A stretch of DNA of 64,000 nt from Neopestalotiopsis rosae (lineage: Eukaryota; Ascomycota; Sordariomycetes; Amphisphaeriales; Sporocadaceae). Shown here piece after piece: positions 12,147 to 21,255 of the stretch. The notes below the pieces were generated by a model. It was not told the DNA's origin. It was given only the letters and a program-made list of their open reading frames with translations, and did not search any database. The translations under genes were made by a program, and so were the position numbers. Numbering within the stretch: position 1 is the stretch's first letter; every line of letters begins with the position of its first letter. Where the stretch lies: the NCBI GenBank assembly GCA_023078685.1, contig JALGAS010000008.1, forward strand, positions 1,922,001 through 1,986,000. Direction: 5' to 3'.

Positions 12147-13305
12147 ATGGCAGAGCTTTCGACATGTCTTCCCTTGACGCGGGACTCCGTCATCCGAGCT
12201 CATGAGCTCATCCGGTCTCACATTCACCACACGCCCGTTCTACCGAACAAGACCTTAAGCGGTATGGCATCCACTCCACAACAGAGACTGGCTCCGCGGC
12301 CAGGAGGAGCCCAGCATTCGCCTATTAGGCCGGCGAAACCTGTCATGAGACTCTGGTTCAAATGTGAGAACATGCAACGCATCGGCGCCTTCAAGGCCCG
12401 TGGAGCTTTCCATGCCATTGAGAGACTCAAGCAGGAGCCAGGTTGGCTCGAGAATGGCGGGAAAGAAAAGGGCGTTGTCGGGTACAGTGCTGGTATGTTG
12501 AGATATTCAGACAATGCGAACCAGTCTCGGAAATTCTAATTATGTCACATCAGGTAACCATGCCCAAGCACTCGCTCTGGCGGCAAAGGAAAGTGGTATC
12601 GCCTCGTACATTGTCATGCCCAGCACGGCAAGGCCGAACAAGATCGAGGCCACCAGGGGTTACGGAGCAAACGTAGTGCTCTCGGGTCCAGACTTCCAGG
12701 ACAGGGAGACCGTGGCCGCGAAAGTGATGGCGGAGACGGGCGCCCGCCTGGTGCCGCCGCACGACCACCCGGACGTGATCCTTGGACAGGCTACGTGCGG
12801 TCTGGAGATGCAAGAGCAGGTCCCGCACCTGGACGCCATCATTGCACCCTGCAGCGGTGGGGGCCTGCTCGCGGGCACGGCGCTGAGCTGCGAGGGGACG
12901 GGCGTCCGGGTGTTAGGTGCGGAGCCCGAGTTCGAAGGCGCCGACGACGGGCGGCGCGGCTATTACTCGGGCACCCGGATTACGCACGTGCGGACCGAGA
13001 CGATCGCGGATGGTCTGGTCGGCACGATAAGCGCACATCCGTGGAGTATTATATTTGAGCGGAAACTGGTCAGCGGCATGTTTGCTGTATCCGAGGAGGA
13101 AATCAAGGAAGCTACGAAACTCATCTTGGAGAGGCTCAAGATTTGGATCGAACCAAGCTCGGCCGTTCCGCTCGCCGTCGTTCTGTATAATGAGGAGTTT
13201 AGGTCCTTGGTGGAGCAAGAAGCGGGTGAAAGGGGATGGGATATCGGACTCATCGTGAGTAGAGGAAACATCAGCGTCGATGGAATGCTCAAGTTATTTT
13301 CCTGA
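12147..13305 (+). CDS. PLP-dependent serine/threonine dehydratase or racemase-like enzyme
   Basis: Two exons, 12147-12492 and 12554-13305, joined across a 61-nt GTATGT...CAG intron, give 365 aa. The junction rebuilds YSAGNHAQ, matching the SSGNHAQ phosphate-contact motif of fold-type II PLP enzymes. The PLP lysine is Lys83 in FKARGA, and the glycine-rich loop CSGGGLLAG lies near residues 215-222. Length and motifs fit the cytosolic serine racemase/threonine dehydratase/hydroxyaspartate ammonia-lyase group. There is no C-terminal ACT-like regulatory domain, so it is unlikely to be the biosynthetic Ile-pathway deaminase. Codons 40-64 form an unusual Pro/Arg-rich insertion before the catalytic core. 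The gene converges on the aldolase gene with a 167-bp gap. The exact substrate cannot be told. Confidence 0.9.
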
Positions 13306-13472
13306 GTAAATTGGAGGATGGTACCATATTGTCTGATTTAAGCAAGTTTATCATATTGCACAAAATAGTTTCACACGAAAACCCTCAATTCTACGTTCAC
13401 AAAAACGATGTGGGTTTTCTTTTTGTCATAATGATGCTACGTTATTTGTAGTTGTCATATTTACTCGTCCCA

Positions 13473-14337
13473 TCAACTTAATGCAACTTCGAGTTCGGCT
13501 GTATACCAATTTTGAATAGCGCGAACATCATAGCTTAATGCCACGGTATCAAACACTTCCAAGTGTCTCTTAGCTGATAAACCATCGTTGGCAAGCCGTC
13601 CTACCCATTTGCCGTGCCTCCTGGCAGCTGCGATAATCTTGTCAATCGCATCAACAAATTCGGGCTCGTCAACTTTGGCAGGGACATAGCCAAGCACTGA
13701 GAGCGCTAAGTCGTTGGGTCCGATGAATATCATATCTTGCAAGATCATGGTCAGAGAATCGACCTAGTAAGAATCCCCGAGGAATCTTGTGCCACTCACC
13801 TACACCAGGTACCGCGCAGATGGCATCGACATTCTGGACGCCCAATTTGGTCTCGATTTGTACGCAAGTAATCAGCAGCTCATTGGCAGTTTTAGTATAC
13901 GTCGGGATATCGAGCCCAAATGCGAATCCGGGAAAGGCGGAGCCCTGACCTCGGACGCCTTGAGGAGGAAACTTGGCGTGCCGCACCACAGCACGGGCGT
14001 CCTCGGCCGTGTTGATCATGGGAACGACCAGGCCATGAGCCCCGGCGTCCAGCGCGCGCTTGATCAGATCCGCGTGGGTCATTCGGATGCGCACGAGCGG
14101 CGAGACGCCTTGGGCGGAGATGACAGTGACGGCGTCGTGCGTGGCATCGTCGCTTATGTGCCCGTGCTCGGAGTCTATGATAACTCCGTCGAGGCCGGTC
14201 GAAGCCACGACTTGAGCAGTACGGGCGGATGGCAGGCCTAGAAAGGTCATGATTGGTTTTGACCCAGCGCGAAGGGCATTCAAGAGCCTCAGTCGAGAGT
14301 TTTGCATCGTTGTTGTCATCGCTGTTGTGTACGCCAT
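13473..14337 (-). CDS. HpcH/HpaI family aldolase
   Basis: Exons 14337-13800 and 13735-13473 with a 64-nt GTGAGT...AAG intron give 266 aa, the normal family length of about 255-270. The family signature IDSEHGH is at residues 54-60, VRIR at about 82-85 supplies the conserved Arg, QIET carries metal-ligand Glu162, and the intron junction rebuilds VPGVDMIFIGPNDLA with the second ligand region. The family performs divalent-metal-dependent retro-aldol cleavage of 2-keto-3-deoxy or 4-hydroxy-2-oxo acids to pyruvate and an aldehyde. The first ATG is taken; an ATG ten codons later is equally acceptable. The neighbours suggest a small catabolic group, but the substrate is unknown. Confidence 0.9.
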
Positions 14338-14902
14338 TTTCGCAATGGATTATCAACACACGACTGCAAGTCTGGCAACTCTTGAGTGGTACGGACCTGT
14401 ACTAAATATATTATATAGCCTTAACTATGGAGTATACTCAGTCCTGGTTTGTAGTACGCCGGCAAATGTGCGATATGCCGGCTCGGTACAGCAGAGAGAC
14501 GCCGGCTGAGGCTCAGATTCGCCGGATCGGGGCAGTGGATCCAAAGGCCCCCGAAGAGTTAGGACAATGTATAGACTTTGCAAAGGTCTATCGCTGCGTG
14601 TGGTTTCTCTCCTTTCTTTCAAGAATGACCAATCACACATTTTGATCTCAATCACCAGACGCATAGGGGTCAGAATCAGCCGAAATATCAGTACATCTGC
14701 CCTGTCCCTGTAAGTGGTGCTTAAATGAGCTTATATGAAAGATCCCAATAGTGATACTTGTAGTGCGTCTCTTCCACAATCATGTATATTTCGCCAATCA
14801 TCAGTTCGCTTCGAGCTCTCTAGCGATATTACTAGCATATATCCTGTCCTGCGCGGCTGGCGATGCCTGTATGCTAGTCGAAGGGGCCGGCTTGAAGACA
14901 GC
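14338..14902. other. Intergenic: aldolase promoter and regulator 3' region
   Basis: It lies between two minus-strand genes. It should hold the aldolase promoter next to 14338 and the regulator's 3' untranslated region near 14900. No further gene or clear site is seen. Confidence 0.4.
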
Positions 14903-17219
14903 TCAAGGATGAATGTCGCGCATAATTTCATCAAAAATAGCATCCTCCCAATGTATATTGTCCGGGTCGTAGCCCGGTGTCAGCCATTCGAAACCGCTGT
15001 CATCCCACACTATCGACGTATTCATGGTCTCTCGGCCCCCCTCATCAAGGTGGTCGCCGCCATTGGTCAGTGAGCTCCTCCGCTCACCTGCCGCCATAGC
15101 GACGATATCAGGCCATTTCTCGATCCTGGCCTTCTTCAATTCCAAGTGTTCTGCAGCAAGATCCCACGTATCGTTCTCCCACTCCACACCTTGCGCCGCG
15201 CCCATCTCCTCCTTTGCAGCCTTGAAGCGAGCCGCCATGGTGTCTAGGATACCGCAGATATCAATCTGAAGCTTGGGTTCTGCCATGACTTGGGCCCTGA
15301 GCGTGTTGAGAATCTGGGCTGACACGACTTGGCTGGACTCTGAGGGCGAAGATCTCGGCAGGCTGAGATCAGGACACGAAGGCACACCGCTTAGAGCAGG
15401 CGTTGGTTGGCTAGGAATGATGGGCTCTTTTTGCGACGCGGCGGTGTCGACACTTGAAAGCTTGACCGCGCCCGGGCCAGCTATCCTGGCCCAACGAGCG
15501 AGCATCGTGGCGGCATGGACCAACTGGGCGTAGGCGGGCTGGGGCATGTAGAAGTAGGAACAGACCGGGATGGCAAGCCAACTGTTAAGCCAGGTCTTGA
15601 GTGCGGCAGTGAAGCGTGAAAAAACGTCCGAAACCAGTACGCCCGAGAGCGAGAGCGAGGCGAAGGAATCTAATTCGGCATCGGGGAGGTGTGAGCCTGC
15701 CAGTAGAGGCTCAAAGATTCTGAGACAAGCGCTATCATAATAGCAAGAAAAGAGGTCTGGGTTCTCAAACCACGTCAGCAAAGCACCAGCGGATTGTTCA
15801 AACAGTAGGGAAATCATACGGTCGGATTTGAGGCTCGATGGAAGTGCGGACCGCAGTCTATCTAGCTCAACTTGGAATCCCTCCAGACGCGCTGTCATCG
15901 ACACTGCGGGTGGACTTGGATATCCGCCTACCAAGGTATCTCTGCTGTGAAAGTGGCAGATTTCCTCGGTGAGTCGTTGGATGCGGACCAGCTGTACGGC
16001 AAGTTGGTCTGTCTTGCATTCTCCAGCATCCTCAAGTTCCTTGAGACATTCGTCTAGATATTTGGTGTATTTTGTCACTGCCAATTGCTCCACGACCAGG
16101 CCAGCGCTGTCATCGACTTAGTCTTGTCCGTGGTGTGGAATTGTAATGTGTAGGTGGCGCAAGACTCACATTGAACTCATGTACCAGACGCCAAGCAGTG
16201 CTCTTTTCTCTTCGTTCGTTCTGGACATGGGTTCGTCGGTGCGCATCAAAGGCAGCTGAGTCCTCCTTTGTTGCGATTTGGGACAAGTATTTAAACCCAT
16301 GTCTTCTACCAGGCTGACTGCTAGACGGGTCAGATTATTGAGCTGCGCATGAGTCATGCAAAAATAGTGATATGACCCTAAGAAGACCAGAATGCCTTGG
16401 AGGAGGTCTAACGAGCGCTCGGATCTCATGAGTATGGCATGAGAGAGATGTTCCATGACGGCGCGGCTTTGCCCCCTCATCGACCGAAGGTGGCGTGTGG
16501 AAGCCACCATTCGGATCACCTTCATTAAAGTTGGACGAGTTGTCTGTAGATGCCTCGGCGTTGTACCAACTGGAAAAACGACAAACGGAAACCTGCTGGA
16601 GAGTTGATTGCTGTAGATGGATAACAAAGTCTCGTCAGACTCCGCAGGGACAAAATCGTCCTTTTCCATTGTTGCCATGCAGGTGCATGCGGGACGCGAA
16701 GGTGTGCTAGAGACGAAGCCATACGGAGGAGTGTGCAGAGTAGAGTCTGTGCTGTTGAATGGACTGCGATCTGTAGTTGAGCTTCCCCCTTCCAGCGTCC
16801 TCAATGAGCCGATCGGATTATCTGATCCCCTTTCCAGCAGAGCCGTTCTCGTGTCAAGATCAGCACTAGTCAATTGGAATCGACAGAGGACTCAACATGA
16901 ACGGGTCCAAGACAGTCAATTCAGAGACTGATCGTGTGCACCAGGGAGGCTGCCGCAAGGAGCCGAGGCGCCAAGATCCACGAGAAACAAGTATAACACA
17001 TTGTGAACATGTACGCATCTGAACTTACGAATATTTGGATTGCCTCTTCTTCCTTGGTCCGGGATTTTGATTGGAACAGTGTTTCTCTAAGCTTCGGCAA
17101 CGATCACATGGTAGCCTAGGAGACTGGGTGCGAATACAGCGTGTCTTTGCCGCCGCACATGGAGCGCATGCCGCACCCCATCTGGCGCTGCGGCCCGTCT
17201 TTGTCCTGTCCATATTCAT
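14903..17219 (-). CDS. Zn2Cys6 transcription factor with fungal-specific regulatory domain
   Basis: A three-exon model (17219-17029, 16865-16170, 16106-14903) keeps phase throughout and gives 696 aa. The N-terminal zinc cluster has six cysteines at residues 18, 21, 28, 38, 41 and 48, followed by a basic stretch (PRKKRQ). The middle part resembles the fungal-specific transcription factor region, with WYMSS just before the second intron. The last exon holds helical regulatory sequence and an acidic C terminus. The first intron is long (163 nt, 16866-17028) and its acceptor is my choice among several. Such proteins bind CGG-containing sites. The gene diverges from the SnoaL-like gene, with a CGG/CCG palindrome between them, so it probably controls that neighbour or itself. 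Confidence 0.88.
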
Positions 17220-17341
17220 TCGATCACCAAGCTGTCCGTATTTGTTTTTACCGCGGGTTTTGATGGTTCTAGGAGATTACAGATTCTGTACGATGCGCAT
17301 GCACGCCGCGGAAAGTGAAAGCCACATGAGCTCGGGATTTA

Positions 17342-17367
17342 GCGGAATTTTTCTCGAAAAACTCCGC
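17342..17367. promoter_or_regulatory. CGG/CCG palindrome in divergent promoter (candidate Zn2Cys6 site)
   Basis: A 26-bp imperfect palindrome has outer arms GCGGA/TCCGC, inner arms TTTTT/AAAAA and a CTCG centre. It lies between the regulator start (17219, minus) and the SnoaL-like start (17541, plus). Binuclear zinc-cluster dimers often bind inverted CGG/CCG half-sites. The overlapping CCGCGG and another near 17306 may add half-sites. Function is inferred only. Confidence 0.4.
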
Positions 17368-17430
17368 GGCGCACTAGATCAGTATGTCAGCATAACCCGA
17401 TGCCTACTGTGCACTGGTAAGCACTCAGCC

Positions 17431-17436
17431 TATAAG
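17431..17436 (+). promoter_or_regulatory. TATA-like element for SnoaL-like gene
   Basis: TATAAG lies about 110 bp upstream of the ATG at 17541, a reasonable distance for a fungal TATA box with a short 5' leader. Confidence 0.35.
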
Positions 17437-17540
17437 AGGGATACAGCAGCTTCTAAAAGACAGACAAATGGACATATTGAACACGACGAAAATCAGCAAG
17501 TTTTTTTTCTATTGTTCTATTACACATCCAGGCCGTCAAA

Positions 17541-18026
17541 ATGTCGCAGGCTAATACCATCTCCCTCTCCTCTCTCACTCAGCGGGAAGCTGTCGCCGAT
17601 GCGCTATACCGAGCCGCCATTGGTTGTGACCATCACGACACGGCGCTTTTCAACTCTGCATGGGCCGGAGAAGATGTTGTCATGGAGATCCACGACGACA
17701 AGGAAAGAGTCATTCCGAACCTCTCTCTGATCCGAAAACACGTTCTCGATAAAGTTGGTCCTATGGATACTACGCACAATATCAGCATGGTCCGCGTCAA
17801 TCTTGAGGATGGCGCCGATACTGCAACTGTCACTGCTACATCAATGGCACAGCATTGTCCTCCCGGTCAGGGTAGGGATCCCACAGGGCCAAAGTACACT
17901 GTGGGCGGCGAATACTCCGTTGAGCTTGTCAAGGACGAAGCGGGTGTGTGGAAGATTAAAAAGTTGGTGTTGAATGTCATTTGGACCACAGGGGATGCTT
18001 CATTGATGGGCGGACCTCCAAAATAG
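17541..18026 (+). CDS. SnoaL-like / NTF2-fold protein
   Basis: A single exon of 161 aa. The pattern is that of the SnoaL-like cone fold: an N-terminal helix (REAVADALYRAAIGCDHHD), a strand and loop with WAGEDV, then three C-terminal strands ending in the typical GVWKIKKL. Members include polyketide cyclases, dehydratases and many small hydroxylase-like proteins of unknown substrate. An acid-base His-Asp pair may be present (HHD near residue 30), but the reaction cannot be assigned. There is no signal peptide, so it is probably cytosolic. It diverges from the Zn2Cys6 regulator, which points to local control. Confidence 0.8.
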   Translation: MSQANTISLSSLTQREAVADALYRAAIGCDHHDTALFNSAWAGEDVVMEIHDDKERVIPNLSLIRKHVLDKVGPMDTTHNISMVRVNLEDGADTATVTATSMAQHCPPGQGRDPTGPKYTVGGEYSVELVKDEAGVWKIKKLVLNVIWTTGDASLMGGPPK

Positions 18027-19073
18027 ACGTTGTAATCTATTCGGGTGACAGAAAAGAGTGATTCTATTTCTCTTTTGAGAGTGACGCGAGGGTCCCTTTG
18101 CATAGTTATGTCTTGTTATCATATAATTCGTCGTTTGAATGAAGCAGCACTTACAGAATTGTTCTACGCGAGAGGGCTCTCTCGAACATATTACGCAGCC
18201 AGCACTCTTCATTCAATTGTTGTGGACATATCATGCCTCTAACCTAGTTGCAATTGACAATCTGACCAAAAATACGGAATGCATCCCAAACTATACCGAG
18301 GGTCTGCTGAGCCTTCCCCAGTCAATCAGCTGGACCTTTGTAACCACTCTCTTCATCGTTGCAGGTATCCTTTTGAGCCATAGAGAGTCTCTTAATAGAC
18401 CTGTCTACTCGCGCAAGGGCCACGCACCTCTTACTTGGTATACACGAGGTCATATCTCAGAAGTCAAAGAAAATCTGTACGACTTACACAACCAACCTAG
18501 ACCAGCCTGAGCACCACGTAAAGTTAAGGTAGGAAATTCAATTCAGCCCAGGCCAACTCATACTATCCTGGTGAAGGTATGAATAGTTGAAACGCCCCAA
18601 GTGCTTGGTATCCTCTTTTGGGGCTTCGTTTCCTGGATCAGTACTAGATCGTTGATGGCTGGGGAATCCCCCGTATCAGATTTTTATTCTTCGTCTTCCC
18701 GGCTTATTTAGATCTGTTGGAGAAGCGGAAGGGAATGGACGGTTATGTCGCAATTCTGATCACTGAAATACGTTATGGACAATACAGGCGGTTGTCCTGC
18801 AGATTGCGGGCAGATCTATTGATAGGATATGACTCCTTGATCTATGAGTCAGGGTTGGACGCGGTGAAGTCATCGTCAGTCATCAGGTCCACTCCCGTCC
18901 ACGGCTGGCGCCCGGGATCGGCTTTGGTGAGGCCTGGTGCCCTGATCTTATATTATACTTTCCTTTCTTCCACCAACTTAAGTCTCCGATGAACGAATCT
19001 CACGCGTAAATGCAGAACACAAGTTTGAAGTCCAATTCATCAAGATACCAGCTCAGTCATATATCAATTCAAG
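18027..19073. other. Intergenic between two convergent genes
   Basis: It contains the 3' ends of the SnoaL-like gene and of the minus-strand membrane protein. Frames of up to 123 codons lack any motif. Nothing else is recognised. Confidence 0.45.
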
Positions 19074-20369
19074 CTAAATATCTCTCGAAGCAGGTCTTGA
19101 GTTTGGAAAATATTCAAGATACTTGATAGTCTGAGACTTATTGAATCTTACCCATTCTTGATCCGGTGGTGACAGTCCATTGGATCTCTCAGTTAAAGAG
19201 GTGTCAGCCAAAACTAATAACCAGACCTCGCGACGGCTCGAAGGTGTAAGAATCGCGTCCACCCAGGAGGTGACCTGAGTCTCGCTTAGTTTATGTATGA
19301 CGCCAATCATTGGTGTCCGACCACTTAATCTATAAGCGTGTGGTGTAATGGAGATATGCTCACGACGTAGCCAGGGTTTCACAACCCTATTCTCGCTGTG
19401 AACAACAGATTCGTACAACCACGAACCGGCCACCAGACCGAGCAAAGCTACGCCGTCCCAACCCTTCTGGCTTGCCACGTACGTCATGGCGAGTAATTGC
19501 AATAGTTCAAGAACGCGAAGACCGTAAGATAGCCAGATACCTAAAGGTGACGTGATTTGCTCGACCATAGCTTTGTTGAGTATCCTGTCAACCACGCCAC
19601 GGGAACCTTTGAATAAATACCAGACTGAAGCATTTTCATGGAGAGATACAAGCATGAATGCTTTGTCATCGGCCTCATTACTGTAGAGATATCCCTCTGG
19701 TCTCTTTACTTTAATAAGTCGTGTAGCAAGGCGAAAGAGGATAGTGACCAGGATAGCGGTCGACGTGCCAAATAGACCGAACAAGACCGTAACTACACAG
19801 GCGCCGAGAAGACTCAGAAGAAGCGCAGCTTCAAATATGATCCTCAGGATTGGCTCTCTAGGATCGCGTGAAGTATTGCCATCTTGGTTGCAAACAGAAA
19901 AGTCTAGTGTGTACAGAGTCTGGTTGCGGCGGAAGGAGGCCCTAGCATTGGGATGGTGTTGGGCCGTGTCGTCCAACGTCTGTACCTTGATGCCTCGCAG
20001 GGCGTGCGCGGCAAGCATGACACTCGCGGCACCATTTGCGCACGGGAAGACGCTGCCCCAACGAACATCCCAGACGGTCCGGCGGAGCTCACTGATGGAA
20101 GATGCACGATCGAAAAAATCGGGACCATGCTGTACGAAATCGGCGATGCTGCTTAGGACGCCAAGTCGAGGAAGTAAACCAGTGCATATGGACCCTGTGA
20201 GGGCTGTTTGGCCGACAAGGTGATGAGGGAAGCGGCTGCTGGCCAGATAGATGGCAAGCGGCAAGAGGGACGCCCACTCAAATATGATCGCGAGGTTGGA
20301 GTTGGCGACAGAGAGGAGTGGCGGTGTCGCTCCACTGGTACCATGACTGCTTGGGAGGGTATTCTCCAT
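19074..20369 (-). CDS. Multi-pass membrane protein of unknown function
   Basis: An uninterrupted 431-codon frame starting at an ATG. Hydrophobic stretches likely to span the membrane lie near residues 22-45, 60-80, 185-225 and 290-325. A soluble middle segment and a C-terminal tail of about 90 residues contain no motif I know. I do not recognise the family. It diverges from the HET-domain gene across an 890-bp spacer, and similar unknown membrane proteins are often seen beside HET genes in fungi. The clean long frame argues that it is real. A role in membrane-associated self/non-self response would be speculation. Confidence 0.65.
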   Translation of the reverse strand: MENTLPSSHGTSGATPPLLSVANSNLAIIFEWASLLPLAIYLASSRFPHHLVGQTALTGSICTGLLPRLGVLSSIADFVQHGPDFFDRASSISELRRTVWDVRWGSVFPCANGAASVMLAAHALRGIKVQTLDDTAQHHPNARASFRRNQTLYTLDFSVCNQDGNTSRDPREPILRIIFEAALLLSLLGACVVTVLFGLFGTSTAILVTILFRLATRLIKVKRPEGYLYSNEADDKAFMLVSLHENASVWYLFKGSRGVVDRILNKAMVEQITSPLGIWLSYGLRVLELLQLLAMTYVASQKGWDGVALLGLVAGSWLYESVVHSENRVVKPWLRREHISITPHAYRLSGRTPMIGVIHKLSETQVTSWVDAILTPSSRREVWLLVLADTSLTERSNGLSPPDQEWVRFNKSQTIKYLEYFPNSRPASRDI

Positions 20370-21255
20370 GTCGCTGAGAACCAGTTCCCCAAATTATAAG
20401 TTTCTAGGATTGACTGAGCTATTTTACAGTCGATACTCAAGAAGTTCGAGTTCAGTGAGTCGGAGCATTTGTGTTCACAATTCAGCGAGTATATCACAGT
20501 GCGCTGTAAGTGCGATTTCTCCCATCCTCAATATATAGCCAATTTCAAAAGTCGAAGAAATCACCAAAACCTCTAATACGAACTTAGTGGTCTGATAAGT
20601 TCGGCGGTGGTTGGCTAAGTCAAAGACAGCTGGCCCTATTTAGGACTGTCTTGAACGCTAAAGCAGATCATACTGCATGCTATAAGGTGCCAACCTCTGT
20701 TAGAATGAAGTAGCCCGCGAGCCTTTCCTAAAGTGGTGCGGTGGCATGAGAACGAAAAATAGGTTAATTATGTATGTTAGTATCTTAGAGTTCTATCGGT
20801 TTTGAGCCTGTCAAGCCTGTGGCGTGGCGTCCATTCAGCAATTCACAAGACCAGCGGAATAAGCGTGTGATGAGGAGTCATCGCTTGGCCATTTGACTTC
20901 CATCGCCTCCAAAGCAAGGATGTGGGTCAAAAGAGCTATTGCATCGTCGCGTCACGTGTACTACTACGCCATCGTTGTAGACGGCTGCCACCTTGTAACC
21001 CCGCTCAGAATTGTCTCGCTTGATTTTTTGACACGCTTCAAGTCAGCTCTTGTGTAGCTCTAGATATCCCTCCATTCAGTCTCCAACTTGCAGAACATCT
21101 CAGACTCAAACCAACTGCCAAAGAAAGCGGCGTCATTAGCCAACCTTTGCTCGCGCAATTTCGTATCTCTCCCTTCTCTCAGACATCGAGCATCTCGAGT
21201 TGGGGTCTCAGCCACGGGAGCTAGTAATACACTATAGGGAGCCCGTCAATCCATA
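20370..21255. promoter_or_regulatory. Divergent promoter region, membrane protein / HET gene
   Basis: The spacer between two divergently transcribed genes has CT-rich stretches near 21165-21185 that look like a transcription start leader for the plus-strand gene. No defined operator is recognised. The 20-bp stretch just before the HET ATG is not a ribosome site, as this is a eukaryote. Confidence 0.4.

Noticed and set aside
17071..17730. 219-codon plus-strand frame overlapping the regulator and SnoaL-like gene
   Set aside because: It is antisense to the zinc-cluster exon and out of frame with the better-supported SnoaL-like gene.
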